From: Archangium sp.
GTDB taxonomy: Bacteria; Myxococcota; Myxococcia; Myxococcales; Myxococcaceae
DNA length: 64,000 bases
Direction: 5' to 3'
NCBI GenBank assembly: GCA_030695565.1
Contig: JAUYRZ010000027.1
Location: forward strand, 124,001 to 188,000
Part shown: positions 52,803 through 61,423 of the stretch, in pieces
Numbering within the stretch: position 1 is the first letter of the stretch
How the letters are laid out: every line of letters begins with the position of its first letter
The notes under the pieces: generated by a model
Seen by the model: only the letters and a program-made list of their open reading frames with translations
Database searches by the model: none
What the model was told of the DNA's origin: nothing
Position numbers and translations under genes: made by a program

Positions 52803-54845
52803 ATGGTGAAGCTGCTGTTGGTGGATGACGCGGTGTTTGCGCGGGACTTTCTGCTCGCGATCCTGGCGGAGGTCGACTCGCGCATCGAGCTGACCTGGCG
52901 CTCCGACTACGCCACGGGGCTCGACGGCTTGGTGCACGGCGGCTTCGACGTGTGCCTGCTCGACTATCAACTGGCTGATCGCAGCGGCCTCGATCTGCTG
53001 CGCGAAGCGAAGGCGCGCGGCGTGCGCTTGCCGATCATCATGCTCACCGGCCACGGGAGCAAAGAGCTCGATCACGAAGCGATGCACGCGGGCGCGGCCG
53101 ACTACCTGGTGAAGGGCGACTTCACCGCGCAGTCGCTCGAGCGCGTGGTTCGCTACCTGCTCGAGCGCACCCGGGCCGACGAGGCGCGGCGCGACTCCGA
53201 AGAGCGCTACGCGCTGGCGATGGAAGGCAGCAACGACGGCCTGTGGGACTGGCGGGTGGGTGAGGCGCAGGTGCACTTCTCCTCGAGGTGGAAGCGCATT
53301 CTGGGCTTCGAGCCCGACGAGCTGCCCGACCTCATCGAGAGCTGGTGGGAGCGGGTTCACGCAGACGATCGGTTTCGCCTGCGGCAAGACTTCGACGGGC
53401 ATCTGCGCGGCTCCACCACCCCGCACTTCGAGAACGAGCACCGGCTGCGCCACCAGGACGGCACCTGGCGGCACGTGCTGGTGCGCGGCAAGGCGGTGCG
53501 TGACGAACAGGGCCAGGCCACCCGCATGGCGGGTTCGCTCACCGACGTGACGATGGCGCGCAGCCGCGACCCCCTCACCGGGCTCGCCAACCGGGTGCTC
53601 TATCTCGATCGGCTTGAGCACGCGTTTCACCGCGCCGCGCGCGATCCCACGTATCGCTTCGCGCTGCTGTTCATCGATCTCGACAGGTTCAAGAACATCA
53701 ACGACAGCCTGGGTCACGACGCGGGTGACGAGCTGCTGGTGGCCATCGCGCGAAGGCTCGAAGGCTGCGTGCGCCTGGTGGACACCGTCGCGCGCCTGGG
53801 TGGCGACGAGTTCGTCATTTTGCTCGACGAGAGCCGCGAGCCCGACGGCGCCACCCGGGTGGCCAACCGCATCATCGAAGAGCTGGGCCGTGCCTTCCTG
53901 GTCGCCTCGCGCGAGCTCTTCACCGGCGCCAGCATCGGCATCGCGCTGTTTGACTCGCACTACAAGACGCCGGGCGAGCTGCTGCGCGACGCAGACACCG
54001 CGATGTACCGGGCGAAGGCCGATGGCCGCGGCCGCTTCGTCATCTTCGACGCGGCGATGCACGCCCGCGCCCTGCACGTGCTCTCGGTGGAGTCAGGCCT
54101 GCGCCGCGCGCTCGAGTCGAAAGAGCTCGAGGTCTTCTACCAACCGGTGATCGCGATGGGCTCGGGTCAGCCGCTGGGCTTCGAAGCGCTGGTGCGCTGG
54201 CGTCACCCGGAGCGTGGCCTGGTCTCGCCCGCTGACTTCATTCCCGTCGCGGAAGACTCGAGCTTGATCGTGTTGCTCGATTTGCACGTGCTGCGAACGG
54301 CGGCCGCGCAGCTGAAGGCCTGGCGTGACGAGTTCAAGCTCGACCTGCACATCTCGGTGAACGCGTCGCGTCGGCACTTCTCGCGCAACGAGTACGCCTC
54401 TGACGTGCAGCAAGCGCTCGATGGCGCGGGCTTGCAGGCCAGCGCCCTGCGGCTCGAGGTGACCGAGAGCGTGACGATGGATCTTCCCAGCCTCGCACGT
54501 GCCCAGCTGCAGCAGCTGCACGCGCTGGGAGTGCAGCTCTACGTCGACGACTTCGGCGTGGGGTATTCGTCGTTGTCGATGCTGCACACCTATCCGTTCA
54601 GCGGTCTCAAGCTCGATCGCAGCTTCGTCGCGGGCCTCGATGGGGCGTCGGCGTCGACGGAGATCGTGCGCGCGATTCTTGCGATCGCCCAGGCCCTGCG
54701 GCTCGACGTGGTGGCCGAAGGCGTCGAGACGCTCGGTCAGCATGAGGCGTTGATGGCGCTTGGTTGCACGCGCGCCCAGGGGTTCCGTTACGCGAGGCCG
54801 ATGCCGGCAGCCGACGCAGCGCAGTGGCTCGCTTCGAAGCGCTGA
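52803..54845 (+). CDS. Receiver-PAS-GGDEF-EAL cyclic-di-GMP signalling protein
   Basis: A 680-residue hybrid signalling protein. Residues ~1-115 are an intact receiver (LLLVDD, CLLDYQLADRSG with phospho-acceptor Asp, MLTGHGSK). Residues ~135-255 are a PAS domain (ALAMEGSNDGLWDWRVG). Residues ~260-425 are a GGDEF domain with a complete LGGDEFVILLD, so a diguanylate cyclase is possible. Residues ~440-680 are an EAL phosphodiesterase domain (FEALVRW, VNASRR, DDFGVGYSSL, EGVET). Both catalytic signatures are kept. GTG 52785 is an alternative start. Confidence 0.93.
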   Translation: MVKLLLVDDAVFARDFLLAILAEVDSRIELTWRSDYATGLDGLVHGGFDVCLLDYQLADRSGLDLLREAKARGVRLPIIMLTGHGSKELDHEAMHAGAADYLVKGDFTAQSLERVVRYLLERTRADEARRDSEERYALAMEGSNDGLWDWRVGEAQVHFSSRWKRILGFEPDELPDLIESWWERVHADDRFRLRQDFDGHLRGSTTPHFENEHRLRHQDGTWRHVLVRGKAVRDEQGQATRMAGSLTDVTMARSRDPLTGLANRVLYLDRLEHAFHRAARDPTYRFALLFIDLDRFKNINDSLGHDAGDELLVAIARRLEGCVRLVDTVARLGGDEFVILLDESREPDGATRVANRIIEELGRAFLVASRELFTGASIGIALFDSHYKTPGELLRDADTAMYRAKADGRGRFVIFDAAMHARALHVLSVESGLRRALESKELEVFYQPVIAMGSGQPLGFEALVRWRHPERGLVSPADFIPVAEDSSLIVLLDLHVLRTAAAQLKAWRDEFKLDLHISVNASRRHFSRNEYASDVQQALDGAGLQASALRLEVTESVTMDLPSLARAQLQQLHALGVQLYVDDFGVGYSSLSMLHTYPFSGLKLDRSFVAGLDGASASTEIVRAILAIAQALRLDVVAEGVETLGQHEALMALGCTRAQGFRYARPMPAADAAQWLASKR

Positions 54846-54938
54846 GCGCTGCAAACGCCGTGCGTCGCGTGCGGATTTTGCGGAGCCGCGCGCCCCGGTC
54901 CTCTTCTTGCTGCCGGTCAGGCTCATAGGAGCCCCACC

Positions 54939-56483
54939 ATGCGCATGTACCGCCTCGGAGCGTTTTTCGTTTCGCTGCTTCTCATTCCAACCACCGCTTT
55001 CGCGTTCGTCGTCGAGTTCAGCCGTGTTCGCGGCAACACCAACTGGGTCGAGACGGACGCGAGGCCGGTGGACAACGACGGCGCCATCAGCAGCGTCGAC
55101 GCGCGCATCAACGGTGGCACCTGGCAGAACCTGCCACGCACGACGTGGGGTTCGTACGCGCGAAACATGCCGGCCTCGACGGGGAGCACCGTGGAGTTTC
55201 GGGCCCGAAGCGCCTCGGGGGCCGTCTCCCTGTCGGGCGGCTACCGCTGGTCTTCGAGCCCGACGCTGATTTCGCCCAACGCCTTCGCCGCCACCTTCGC
55301 GCCGACCGCCGGCAGCTTGAGCTTCATCGGAACGCGGGTCAGCGCGAACAAGCCGATCATCCGCGTCGAGGCGCGCCTCAACGCCGGGTCCTGGTTCGTT
55401 CTGCCTCAGACGGGCACCAGCTCGTGGGGGCAGTCGCGCACCGTGGCCAGCGGAACGATCGTCGAGTTTCGCGCCACGGCGAACACCAATGAGGTCGTGG
55501 TCTCTGCGCGCTACAGCTGGCAGGCGGGCTCGACCGGTGGCGGCTTCGTCGCCACGTTCTCCAACGTGCACGGCAACGCCTGGTGGCTCGAGACGGCGAT
55601 CAGCGCCAACCAGGCCGTGGCGGGCGCCGACGTGCGCATCAACAGCGGGCTGTGGCGCGTCATGACCCGGCAAGCGGGGGGAACGTGGGCCGCCTCGTAT
55701 CAAGTGGGCCGCGGCGCGATCGTCGAGTTCCGGGCTCGCACGTCGACGGGCGCGCTGGCGATGTCCTCTGGGTATCTGTGGCCCGATGCCACACGGTTGG
55801 GCGCACCGGGCGATCGGTGCTCGGCGGGGTGCGCGAGTGGCCGGTTGTGCTGCCAGGTCTCACCGCTGAACAACGTCGCCGACTCGAGCAAACGCTTCGC
55901 GTGTCTGTCCCCGGTCAACAGCCGATGCCCCGCTCCCGACTTGGAGGTCGACGCTGACAATCTGACCAACTGGTACGTCGAGACGCGCACCTTCGGCACG
56001 GCGTCGTGCGCGGTCTCTGAAGGCTGCGTGAATGTCTCAGGCGTGCGCCGGTTGCTTCGCTTCCCCACGCTCACCGAGAACACCGGCACGCGTGACCTGG
56101 TGCTCGGTGACCCCTCGGTCTCACCGAACCTCTTCGAGTACGGCGAATGCCACGGGCACTATCACTTCGAAGGCTACGCCACGTATCGGCTGGTGCGCGG
56201 CGACGGCAGCGTGGTCGGCACCGGGCGAAAGCAGTCGTTCTGCCTGGGTGACAACCTGCGCTTTTCGGGGCCGCACTACGATCCGCAGTACCACTGCAAC
56301 TACCAGGGCATCACCGCGGGCTGGGGCGACGAGTACATCGCGGCGCTCGATTGCCAGTGGATCGACGTGACCAACGTGGCGCCGGGCTCGTACTTCCTCG
56401 AGGTCATCGTCAACCCGACCCGGGACTTGTTCGAGAGCAACTTCACGAACAACACGGCGCGGGTGCCGGTGACGCTCCGGTAG
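54939..56483 (+). CDS. Secreted lysyl oxidase homologue with N-terminal beta repeats
   Basis: A 514-residue exported protein with signal peptide MRMYRLGAFFVSLLLIPTTAFA. Residues ~24-300 hold three beta-rich repeats of ~90 residues (each with a phrase like VEFRARSASGAVSLSGGYRW). Residues ~345-514 match the copper amine-oxidase lysyl oxidase domain: HGHYH copper ligands (His405, 407, 409), the quinone-forming Lys431 in GRKQSFCL and Tyr466 in WGDEYIAALDCQWID, 35 residues apart as in human LOX (K320, Y355). A Cys-rich segment (CSAGCASGRLCC) sits between. It would oxidise lysines extracellularly. Confidence 0.88.
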   Translation: MRMYRLGAFFVSLLLIPTTAFAFVVEFSRVRGNTNWVETDARPVDNDGAISSVDARINGGTWQNLPRTTWGSYARNMPASTGSTVEFRARSASGAVSLSGGYRWSSSPTLISPNAFAATFAPTAGSLSFIGTRVSANKPIIRVEARLNAGSWFVLPQTGTSSWGQSRTVASGTIVEFRATANTNEVVVSARYSWQAGSTGGGFVATFSNVHGNAWWLETAISANQAVAGADVRINSGLWRVMTRQAGGTWAASYQVGRGAIVEFRARTSTGALAMSSGYLWPDATRLGAPGDRCSAGCASGRLCCQVSPLNNVADSSKRFACLSPVNSRCPAPDLEVDADNLTNWYVETRTFGTASCAVSEGCVNVSGVRRLLRFPTLTENTGTRDLVLGDPSVSPNLFEYGECHGHYHFEGYATYRLVRGDGSVVGTGRKQSFCLGDNLRFSGPHYDPQYHCNYQGITAGWGDEYIAALDCQWIDVTNVAPGSYFLEVIVNPTRDLFESNFTNNTARVPVTLR

Positions 56484-56572
56484 AAAATGGGTCGGGAAAT
56501 GGCCGGAAACTGCCAACCTCTTTGACAGCTGAGGTGGCAAACGCAGCGGGGGAGGGGTCCGATAACCCCTTC

Positions 56573-57295
56573 ATGCGACCCATCGCCGGCTTCTCCAGTG
56601 CGCTCCCCCAGTTCAACCTCGTCGGCGGCCCGAAGCACAAGCCTGCGGCCAAGCGCGAGAAGCTGACGATCGCCACGGTCAACGACGACTTCACCGACGA
56701 CAAGAGCCGGCTGAAGCGCCTCAACAAGGTCACCGACGTGATGCTGGTGCAGGAGGCCAAGGGCACCCACATCCGCAAGGTGATGAAGGGCACGGACAGC
56801 GGCGTTCACCAGGATCGTTCATCCGAAGATCGCGCCGGCTCGGCCGTGGTGTGGGATCGCAAAGACGCCCGCTCCACCGACCGCGGGTTGAAGCTCGCGT
56901 CGACCAAGGGCTCGGGCGTGCTCAACCGCTGGGTCACCTGGGTCGACCTCAAGGTGGGCGACAAGAAGGTGCGCATGGTCTCGGTGCACCGCCCGCCGGG
57001 GTACGCGAGCAAGCTGTGGCCGCAGTTCGATCGCAACCTGCGCGCCTTCATCAAGCAGACCCGCCACGCGAAGATGCCCCTGGTGATCGGCATGGACGCG
57101 AACACTGAGAGCTACGGCCGCTTCGCGCGCGCCGCCGGCATGAAGTGGCACGCGCCCAAGGGCCCCACCGCGCACGGCAAGGTGATCGACGGCTTCCTCG
57201 CTTCGCCCGGCATCAAGTTCCAGAACCTGCGCCGGCTCGACAAGGGCCCCAGCGATCACACGCCGGTCGTGGCCGACATCGTGCTGCCCCGCTGA
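56573..57295 (+). CDS. Endonuclease/exonuclease/phosphatase (EEP) family protein
   Basis: A 240-residue DNase I-like-fold phosphodiesterase. Recognisable motifs: TIATVNDDF near the start, MLVQEAK (Glu), MVSVHRPP, GMDANTES (Asp and Asn) and PSDHTPVVADIVL (Asp-His). No signal peptide is seen. It could cut DNA, inositol phosphates or sphingolipids; the substrate is not determinable. ATG 56573 is chosen because the upstream extension has low-complexity sequence typical of another frame. A 9-bp hairpin with one bulge precedes it at 56511-56539. Confidence 0.86.
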   Translation: MRPIAGFSSALPQFNLVGGPKHKPAAKREKLTIATVNDDFTDDKSRLKRLNKVTDVMLVQEAKGTHIRKVMKGTDSGVHQDRSSEDRAGSAVVWDRKDARSTDRGLKLASTKGSGVLNRWVTWVDLKVGDKKVRMVSVHRPPGYASKLWPQFDRNLRAFIKQTRHAKMPLVIGMDANTESYGRFARAAGMKWHAPKGPTAHGKVIDGFLASPGIKFQNLRRLDKGPSDHTPVVADIVLPR

Positions 57296-57301
57296 TCAGC
57301 T

Positions 57302-58156
57302 TCAGCTCTCAGCTCTGAAGGCACTGACCCATTCGAGACTCTTGTCCCACAGGGCCTTCGCTGCCGCCGGGTCGTCCGCCAACACGTTGCAGGGGCGCTC
57401 TTCACCGTCCTGGCCGTAGTAGCGGCCGTTGTGCTCGGCGAGCTCGGGCGCGGTTGCGCAATGCAGGCTCGCGGTCGCGCCTCGAGCGGGCGTGCGCATG
57501 AACCACATCGCGATGGTGCGCAGCGGCCAGGCGGTGGTGCGCCAGATGTCAGAGGCGATCACCCCCGGATGCAGCGCGTAGCTGTGCACACCCTGGTTGC
57601 CCCAGCGCCGCGCGAGCTCCTTGCTGAAGAGCACGTTGGCCAGCTTGCTCGCCTGGTACTCGGGCCAGCCGGTGGCCGAGCGCGTCGGCTGTTGCACGGT
57701 CGAGAGCTCGAGCGGCGTGTGGGTGCGCTCATGGGCACGGCTGGCCACCACCACCACGCGCGAAGGAGCGGCGAGCGAACGTTGAAGCTCGAGCGTGAGC
57801 AGGAAGTGGCCGAGGTGATTGACGCCGAAGGTGGTCTCGAAGCCCTGCTTCGTCACGCCCTTCACGCGCGCGAGCCCGGCGTTGAGAATCAGCACGTCGA
57901 GCTTCACGTTCTTCGCGTTGAAGGCCGCAGCGCAGCGTTGCACCGACGCGAGATCGTCGAGCGCCAATTCGAGGAAGTGCAGGTTTGAGTTGCCTGTCTC
58001 CTTCGTGATCGCCTCCATCACGGGGCGCGTCTTCTCTTCACTGCGGCAGGCGAAGAAGACGGTGGCGCCGCGACGCGCGAGTTCCTTCGCGGTCTCAGCG
58101 CCGATGCCGGTGTTGGCGCCCGTGATGAGCACGTTTTTTTGGAAGGGAGCCGTCAT
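57302..58156 (-). CDS. Short-chain dehydrogenase/reductase (retinol dehydrogenase-like)
   Basis: A 284-residue NAD(P)-dependent oxidoreductase with a Rossmann fold: nucleotide motif GANTGIG, LNAG, catalytic YQASK and a nearby Ser in VVVASRAH. The overall pattern is that of retinol-dehydrogenase/WW-oxidoreductase-type SDRs, which resemble the gene at 62319. It is the last gene of a six-gene overlapping operon and overlaps the ModC stop by four bases (ATGA). Confidence 0.92.
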   Translation of the reverse strand: MTAPFQKNVLITGANTGIGAETAKELARRGATVFFACRSEEKTRPVMEAITKETGNSNLHFLELALDDLASVQRCAAAFNAKNVKLDVLILNAGLARVKGVTKQGFETTFGVNHLGHFLLTLELQRSLAAPSRVVVVASRAHERTHTPLELSTVQQPTRSATGWPEYQASKLANVLFSKELARRWGNQGVHSYALHPGVIASDIWRTTAWPLRTIAMWFMRTPARGATASLHCATAPELAEHNGRYYGQDGEERPCNVLADDPAAAKALWDKSLEWVSAFRAES

Positions 58157-58776
58157 GGGATCCTGCCATCCACCAGATGTAAAAACCGCCCGCCCAGCCG
58201 CTCGGCTTCTTCTCGAGCGTGCGTGACCAACAACGTCACCAACTGCTCCGCTTCGACCAACTCTCTGAGCTCACGGACCAGCTCATCCCTCAGCCCGGAG
58301 TCGAGCGAAGAGAACGGCTCATCGAGCAGCAACACGCGAGGCGCGCGCGCCAACGCACGGGCCAGCGCGACACGTTGCGCCTCGCCGCCTGACAGCGTCG
58401 AAGGTTTGCGCTGCGCCGCGCCCTGCAGCCGAAGGCGCTCCATCCACCGCGACACGTCGTGCGGAGTCCGCGCGCCGAACGCCACGTTCTGCTCCACCGT
58501 GAGATGCGGAAACAGCGCGGACGACTGGAACACGTAGCCGACCTCGCGCCGCTCCGGAGGCAGCGAATACCGCTCATCGCTCCACACCGTCTGATTGAGA
58601 CGAACGAAACCCGCGTCGAGGGTCATCAGCCCGGAGATCGCCCGCAGGGTCGAAGTCTTGCCGCTCCCCGACGGCCCGAACAACGTGGTGACGCCGACGC
58701 CGGCCTCCAGCGAGAGATCGAGCGTGAAGGTGCCGAACTGAGCGAGCAGCTTCGCCTGCAGCACGTCACCGCGCAT
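58153..58776 (-). CDS. Molybdate-type ABC transporter ATP-binding protein (short ModC)
   Basis: A 207-residue ATPase with Walker A GPSGSGKTS, ABC signature LSGGEAQRVALARALA, Walker B VLLLDEPFSSLDS and the switch His in VTHAREEAE. It lacks the C-terminal molybdate-binding TOBE/Mop domain found in full-length ModC (~350 residues). It would power the neighbouring ModB-like permease. It overlaps modB by 11 bases and the following SDR by four. Confidence 0.86.
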   Translation of the reverse strand: MRGDVLQAKLLAQFGTFTLDLSLEAGVGVTTLFGPSGSGKTSTLRAISGLMTLDAGFVRLNQTVWSDERYSLPPERREVGYVFQSSALFPHLTVEQNVAFGARTPHDVSRWMERLRLQGAAQRKPSTLSGGEAQRVALARALARAPRVLLLDEPFSSLDSGLRDELVRELRELVEAEQLVTLLVTHAREEAERLGGRFLHLVDGRIP

Positions 58777-59446
58777 GAGGTCGCCTCCCCAGCCACTGCA
58801 CCGACGCGATCAACACCACCGCGAGCACGGTCAACGCGACGGCGAGCGAACGTGCATCGGCTTCACGACCGGCGAGCACGGCGTCATAGAGCGCGAGGGC
58901 GGCGGTCTGGGTCTCACCGGGAATGTTGCCGGCGATCATCAAGGTCACTCCGAAGTCACCACACGCGCGGGCAAAACCCAGCAGCAGCCCCGCGGCCACG
59001 CCCCGCGACGCGAGCGGAAGCGCGACGCGGCTGAGCGCGCCGAGCCGCGACGCGCCGAGTGTGCGGGCGGCGTCGAGCAGGGTGGGGTCGACCGCGTCGA
59101 TGGCCGCGCGCGCGCTCTGCAGCACCAACGGCAACGCGGTGATGGTGGCGGCGATCACCGCGCCGGTGCGGGTGAAGACGAAGGAGCTGCCGGTGAGCCA
59201 CTCCCACGCAGCACCCAGCGCACTGCGCCTTCCCAGCAGGGTGAGCAGGTAATACCCGAGCACGGTGGGGGGCAGCACCAGCGGAGCGGTGAGCACCGCG
59301 TCGACCACGCCTGCGATCCTCTTTCCATGCGTCAGGGCGATCAACGCCAGCGCCGAAGTGCCCGCGAGCAACGTCGCCAGCACCGCGATCTGCAGCGACA
59401 GCGCGAGCGGCTCGAGCAACACGGCGGTCAGGAGGTGAACAGCCAT
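58766..59446 (-). CDS. Molybdate-type ABC transporter permease (ModB-like)
   Basis: A 226-residue inner-membrane permease with five or six helices. The EAA-loop region ARACGDFGVTLMIAGNIPGETQT resembles ModB (GEFGATxxxxxNIPGET). It would form the channel for molybdate or tungstate with the ATPase above. No substrate-binding protein (modA) lies in the window. ATG 59446 is chosen since it begins the hydrophobic first helix; it overlaps the DoxX-like gene by 19 bases. Confidence 0.85.
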   Translation of the reverse strand: MAVHLLTAVLLEPLALSLQIAVLATLLAGTSALALIALTHGKRIAGVVDAVLTAPLVLPPTVLGYYLLTLLGRRSALGAAWEWLTGSSFVFTRTGAVIAATITALPLVLQSARAAIDAVDPTLLDAARTLGASRLGALSRVALPLASRGVAAGLLLGFARACGDFGVTLMIAGNIPGETQTAALALYDAVLAGREADARSLAVALTVLAVVLIASVQWLGRRPHAR

Positions 59447-59790
59447 GCCCAGGCGATGAACACGGCCTGCAGCGGGAGCCGCGCCCACAACGCCCACGTC
59501 GGCATGGGCTTCTTGCCCAGCGGGATGCGGTTGATGGCCATGTTCACGTTCGCCGGGAACACCGCGATGAAGAGCGCGACCAACCCCCACGCGGCGAGGT
59601 GCTGGGTGGCGGGGATCAGCAGGCCGACCCCGCCCATGATCTCGAAGACGCCCGAGATGGCCACCAGCGCTGCAGGGGCCGGCAGCCACTTCGGCACGAT
59701 CTTCACGAAGCCGCGCGGTGAGACGAAGTGCATCACGCCCGCGAAGGTCATGATGCCGGCGAGCAACCACTTCAGAATGATCAGGATCAT
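59428..59790 (-). CDS. DoxX-like small membrane protein
   Basis: A 120-residue protein with four hydrophobic helices (LIILKWLLAGIMTFAGVMHF, ALVAISGVFEIMGGVGLLI, HLAAWGLVALFIAVFPANV, ALWARLPLQAVFIAWAWLF). The order and a conserved PANVNMAINR phrase fit the DoxX/MauE-like family. Role is unknown. It overlaps the methyltransferase gene upstream by four bases and ModB downstream by 19. Confidence 0.82.
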   Translation of the reverse strand: MILIILKWLLAGIMTFAGVMHFVSPRGFVKIVPKWLPAPAALVAISGVFEIMGGVGLLIPATQHLAAWGLVALFIAVFPANVNMAINRIPLGKKPMPTWALWARLPLQAVFIAWAWLFTS

Positions 59791-60389
59791 CGGCGGGTGT
59801 CTCGCGGCGCTTCGAGCGCGAAGAAGGGGAGGTTGGCGCGACGGGCGGCATAGAGGCCGCCACCGACTTCGCGGAAGTGCGGCAGGAGGCGCTTGCGATA
59901 CCAGGCGGCGGGCCGCAGCTCGACGCGCAGATCGGTGCGGTGCGCGTCGATGGCGTCCTTCATGTCGTCTTGGGTGATCGCCTCGAGATACAGAAACCCA
60001 CCGCACATCGCGGCCAGGTTCTCGATCGCCGCAGAGGCGCCCGTCGCATCGGTGATGTACGGCAGCACGCCCTGGCAGATCACCAGCTCGAACTGCTTTT
60101 CCAGGCGAAAGGTCGAGATGTCGGCCTGCTGATGGCCGTACTTGCGGCAGATCTCCCGGTCGAGCTCGGTGGAGATCACCGTCGTGCCCTTGCGGTTCTT
60201 CTTGAGCCACTGGCCCCACCAACCCAGGCCCGCGCCGACGTCGAGCACGTCGATCAGGTCGACCCCGAACCACTCGATGAGACCCACCACGCCCGAGATC
60301 AAATGGGCGTGGCGCTTCTGGTCGTACACCCGCGTCGAGGGATCTTTGTAGAAGCGGCGGTAGTAGGCCTCGTCGAACTGCAGCGTCAC
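59787..60389 (-). CDS. Class I SAM-dependent methyltransferase
   Basis: A 200-residue methyltransferase: the SAM-binding motif VLDVGAGLGWWGQWL (residues ~47-60), followed by an acidic motif II (ISTELDREIC) and ICQGVLPYITDA. The substrate is unknown. It starts with GTG, and the GTGA overlaps the stop of the upstream SRPBCC gene. It ends over the start of the DoxX-like gene (ATGA). Confidence 0.85.
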   Translation of the reverse strand: MTLQFDEAYYRRFYKDPSTRVYDQKRHAHLISGVVGLIEWFGVDLIDVLDVGAGLGWWGQWLKKNRKGTTVISTELDREICRKYGHQQADISTFRLEKQFELVICQGVLPYITDATGASAAIENLAAMCGGFLYLEAITQDDMKDAIDAHRTDLRVELRPAAWYRKRLLPHFREVGGGLYAARRANLPFFALEAPRDTRR

Positions 60390-60997
60390 GGCGTGCCGGC
60401 GTCCACGGCGGCTTCGACCGGGGCAGGAGGCGCAGCAGCAGCAGCAACGTCGGCGGCCTGTTTGGCGGCCGCTTCTTCGGAGACCTTCTTCATGCTGGCC
60501 AGACCCTTCTCGAAGTCGGGGCCGACCATCTTGTCCATGTCGATGAACAGGCTCATCGCCTTGCTCACGAAGTTGTTGGTGCCGCTCATGGTCCAGGTGA
60601 CCGTGGTGCCTTCGCCCGTCTTCGCGAAGTCGAAGTCGGTGCGGTTGTTGGCGGCGAAGGGCGCGGTGAAGTTGAGGTCGAGGCCCAGGTGCTCGGCGGG
60701 CTTCGCGTCGGTGATCTTCATGTTGCCTTCACCGACGTCTTTGTTGCCCACCCAGGCGTAGCCAGCGCCGACGCCTGAAGGCACTTCGTTGAAGGTGCGC
60801 TTCATCGTGGGGTCCATCTGGTCCCACGGACTCCAGGCGTTCCACGACTTGAAGTCGTCGACCTGGTCGTAGACCACCTCGGCAGGCGCGTTGATCAGCA
60901 GCGAGCGTTTGATCTCGAAGGTGCCCGGCCGGGTGGCGACCACGACGAGGAAGATGACGATCAACACGGCGACGGCGCCGAGGATTTTCTTGGCCAT
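60386..60997 (-). CDS. SRPBCC-family (polyketide cyclase-like) membrane-anchored protein
   Basis: A 203-residue protein with one N-terminal membrane helix (MAKKILGAVAVLIVIFLVVVA). Then a START/SRPBCC fold (FEIKRSLLINAPAEVVYDQVDDFKSWNAWSPWDQM) with a hydrophobic ligand pocket. The C-terminus is Ala/Pro-rich (KQAADVAAAAAPPAPVEA). It is first in the six-gene minus-strand operon. Ligand is unknown. ATG 60997 begins the membrane helix. Confidence 0.85.
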   Translation of the reverse strand: MAKKILGAVAVLIVIFLVVVATRPGTFEIKRSLLINAPAEVVYDQVDDFKSWNAWSPWDQMDPTMKRTFNEVPSGVGAGYAWVGNKDVGEGNMKITDAKPAEHLGLDLNFTAPFAANNRTDFDFAKTGEGTTVTWTMSGTNNFVSKAMSLFIDMDKMVGPDFEKGLASMKKVSEEAAAKQAADVAAAAAPPAPVEAAVDAGTP

Positions 60998-61057
60998 GGG
61001 GCCGGTTCGTAGCGCAAGGCGCGCCAGTAGAAAGCGCAAACAGCTACGGTGCCGCGC

Positions 61058-61423
61058 ATGAAATCAGCCCCCCGGCCCCTGGTGCTTTCGTACTCCGGCT
61101 GCTCGACCTGCAAGAAGGCGCTGAAGTGGCTCGCCTCGAAGGGGGTCGACGCCCAGGTACGCGCGATCGTCGAGGAGCCGCCCACCAGGGCCGAGCTGGA
61201 GCAGTGGATCCCCAAGAGCGGCAAACCGGTGAAGAAGTGGCTCAATACCTCGGGTCTCAGCTACCGCGCCCTGGGCAAGGAGAAGCTCGATGCGGCCAGC
61301 GAGACCGAGGTGAAGAAGCTGCTCGCGGCCGACGGCAAGCTGGTGAAGCGGCCCGTGCTGGTGGCGGGCTCCACCGTGCTGGTGGGCTTCAAGGAAGACG
61401 AGTGGGCAGCTGCGTTCCGTTGA
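61058..61423 (+). CDS. ArsC/Spx-family thioredoxin-fold protein
   Basis: A 121-residue protein with the CxxC of the Spx/arsenate-reductase-like family near the N-terminus (SYSGCSTCKKALKWLASKG), then TSGLSYRALGKEKL and a C-terminal RPVLVAGSTVLVGFKEDEW. Spx-like proteins act as redox-sensitive regulators or arsenate reductases, and both remain possible. ATG 61058 is chosen. The 3' end overlaps the convergent AlkB-like gene by 35 bases. Confidence 0.85.
   Translation: MKSAPRPLVLSYSGCSTCKKALKWLASKGVDAQVRAIVEEPPTRAELEQWIPKSGKPVKKWLNTSGLSYRALGKEKLDAASETEVKKLLAADGKLVKRPVLVAGSTVLVGFKEDEWAAAFR

Noticed and set aside
56522-56550. TTGACA as a promoter for the EEP gene
   Set aside because: The -35 hexamer is perfect but no -10-like hexamer lies at 16-18 bases; GATAAC is too far away.
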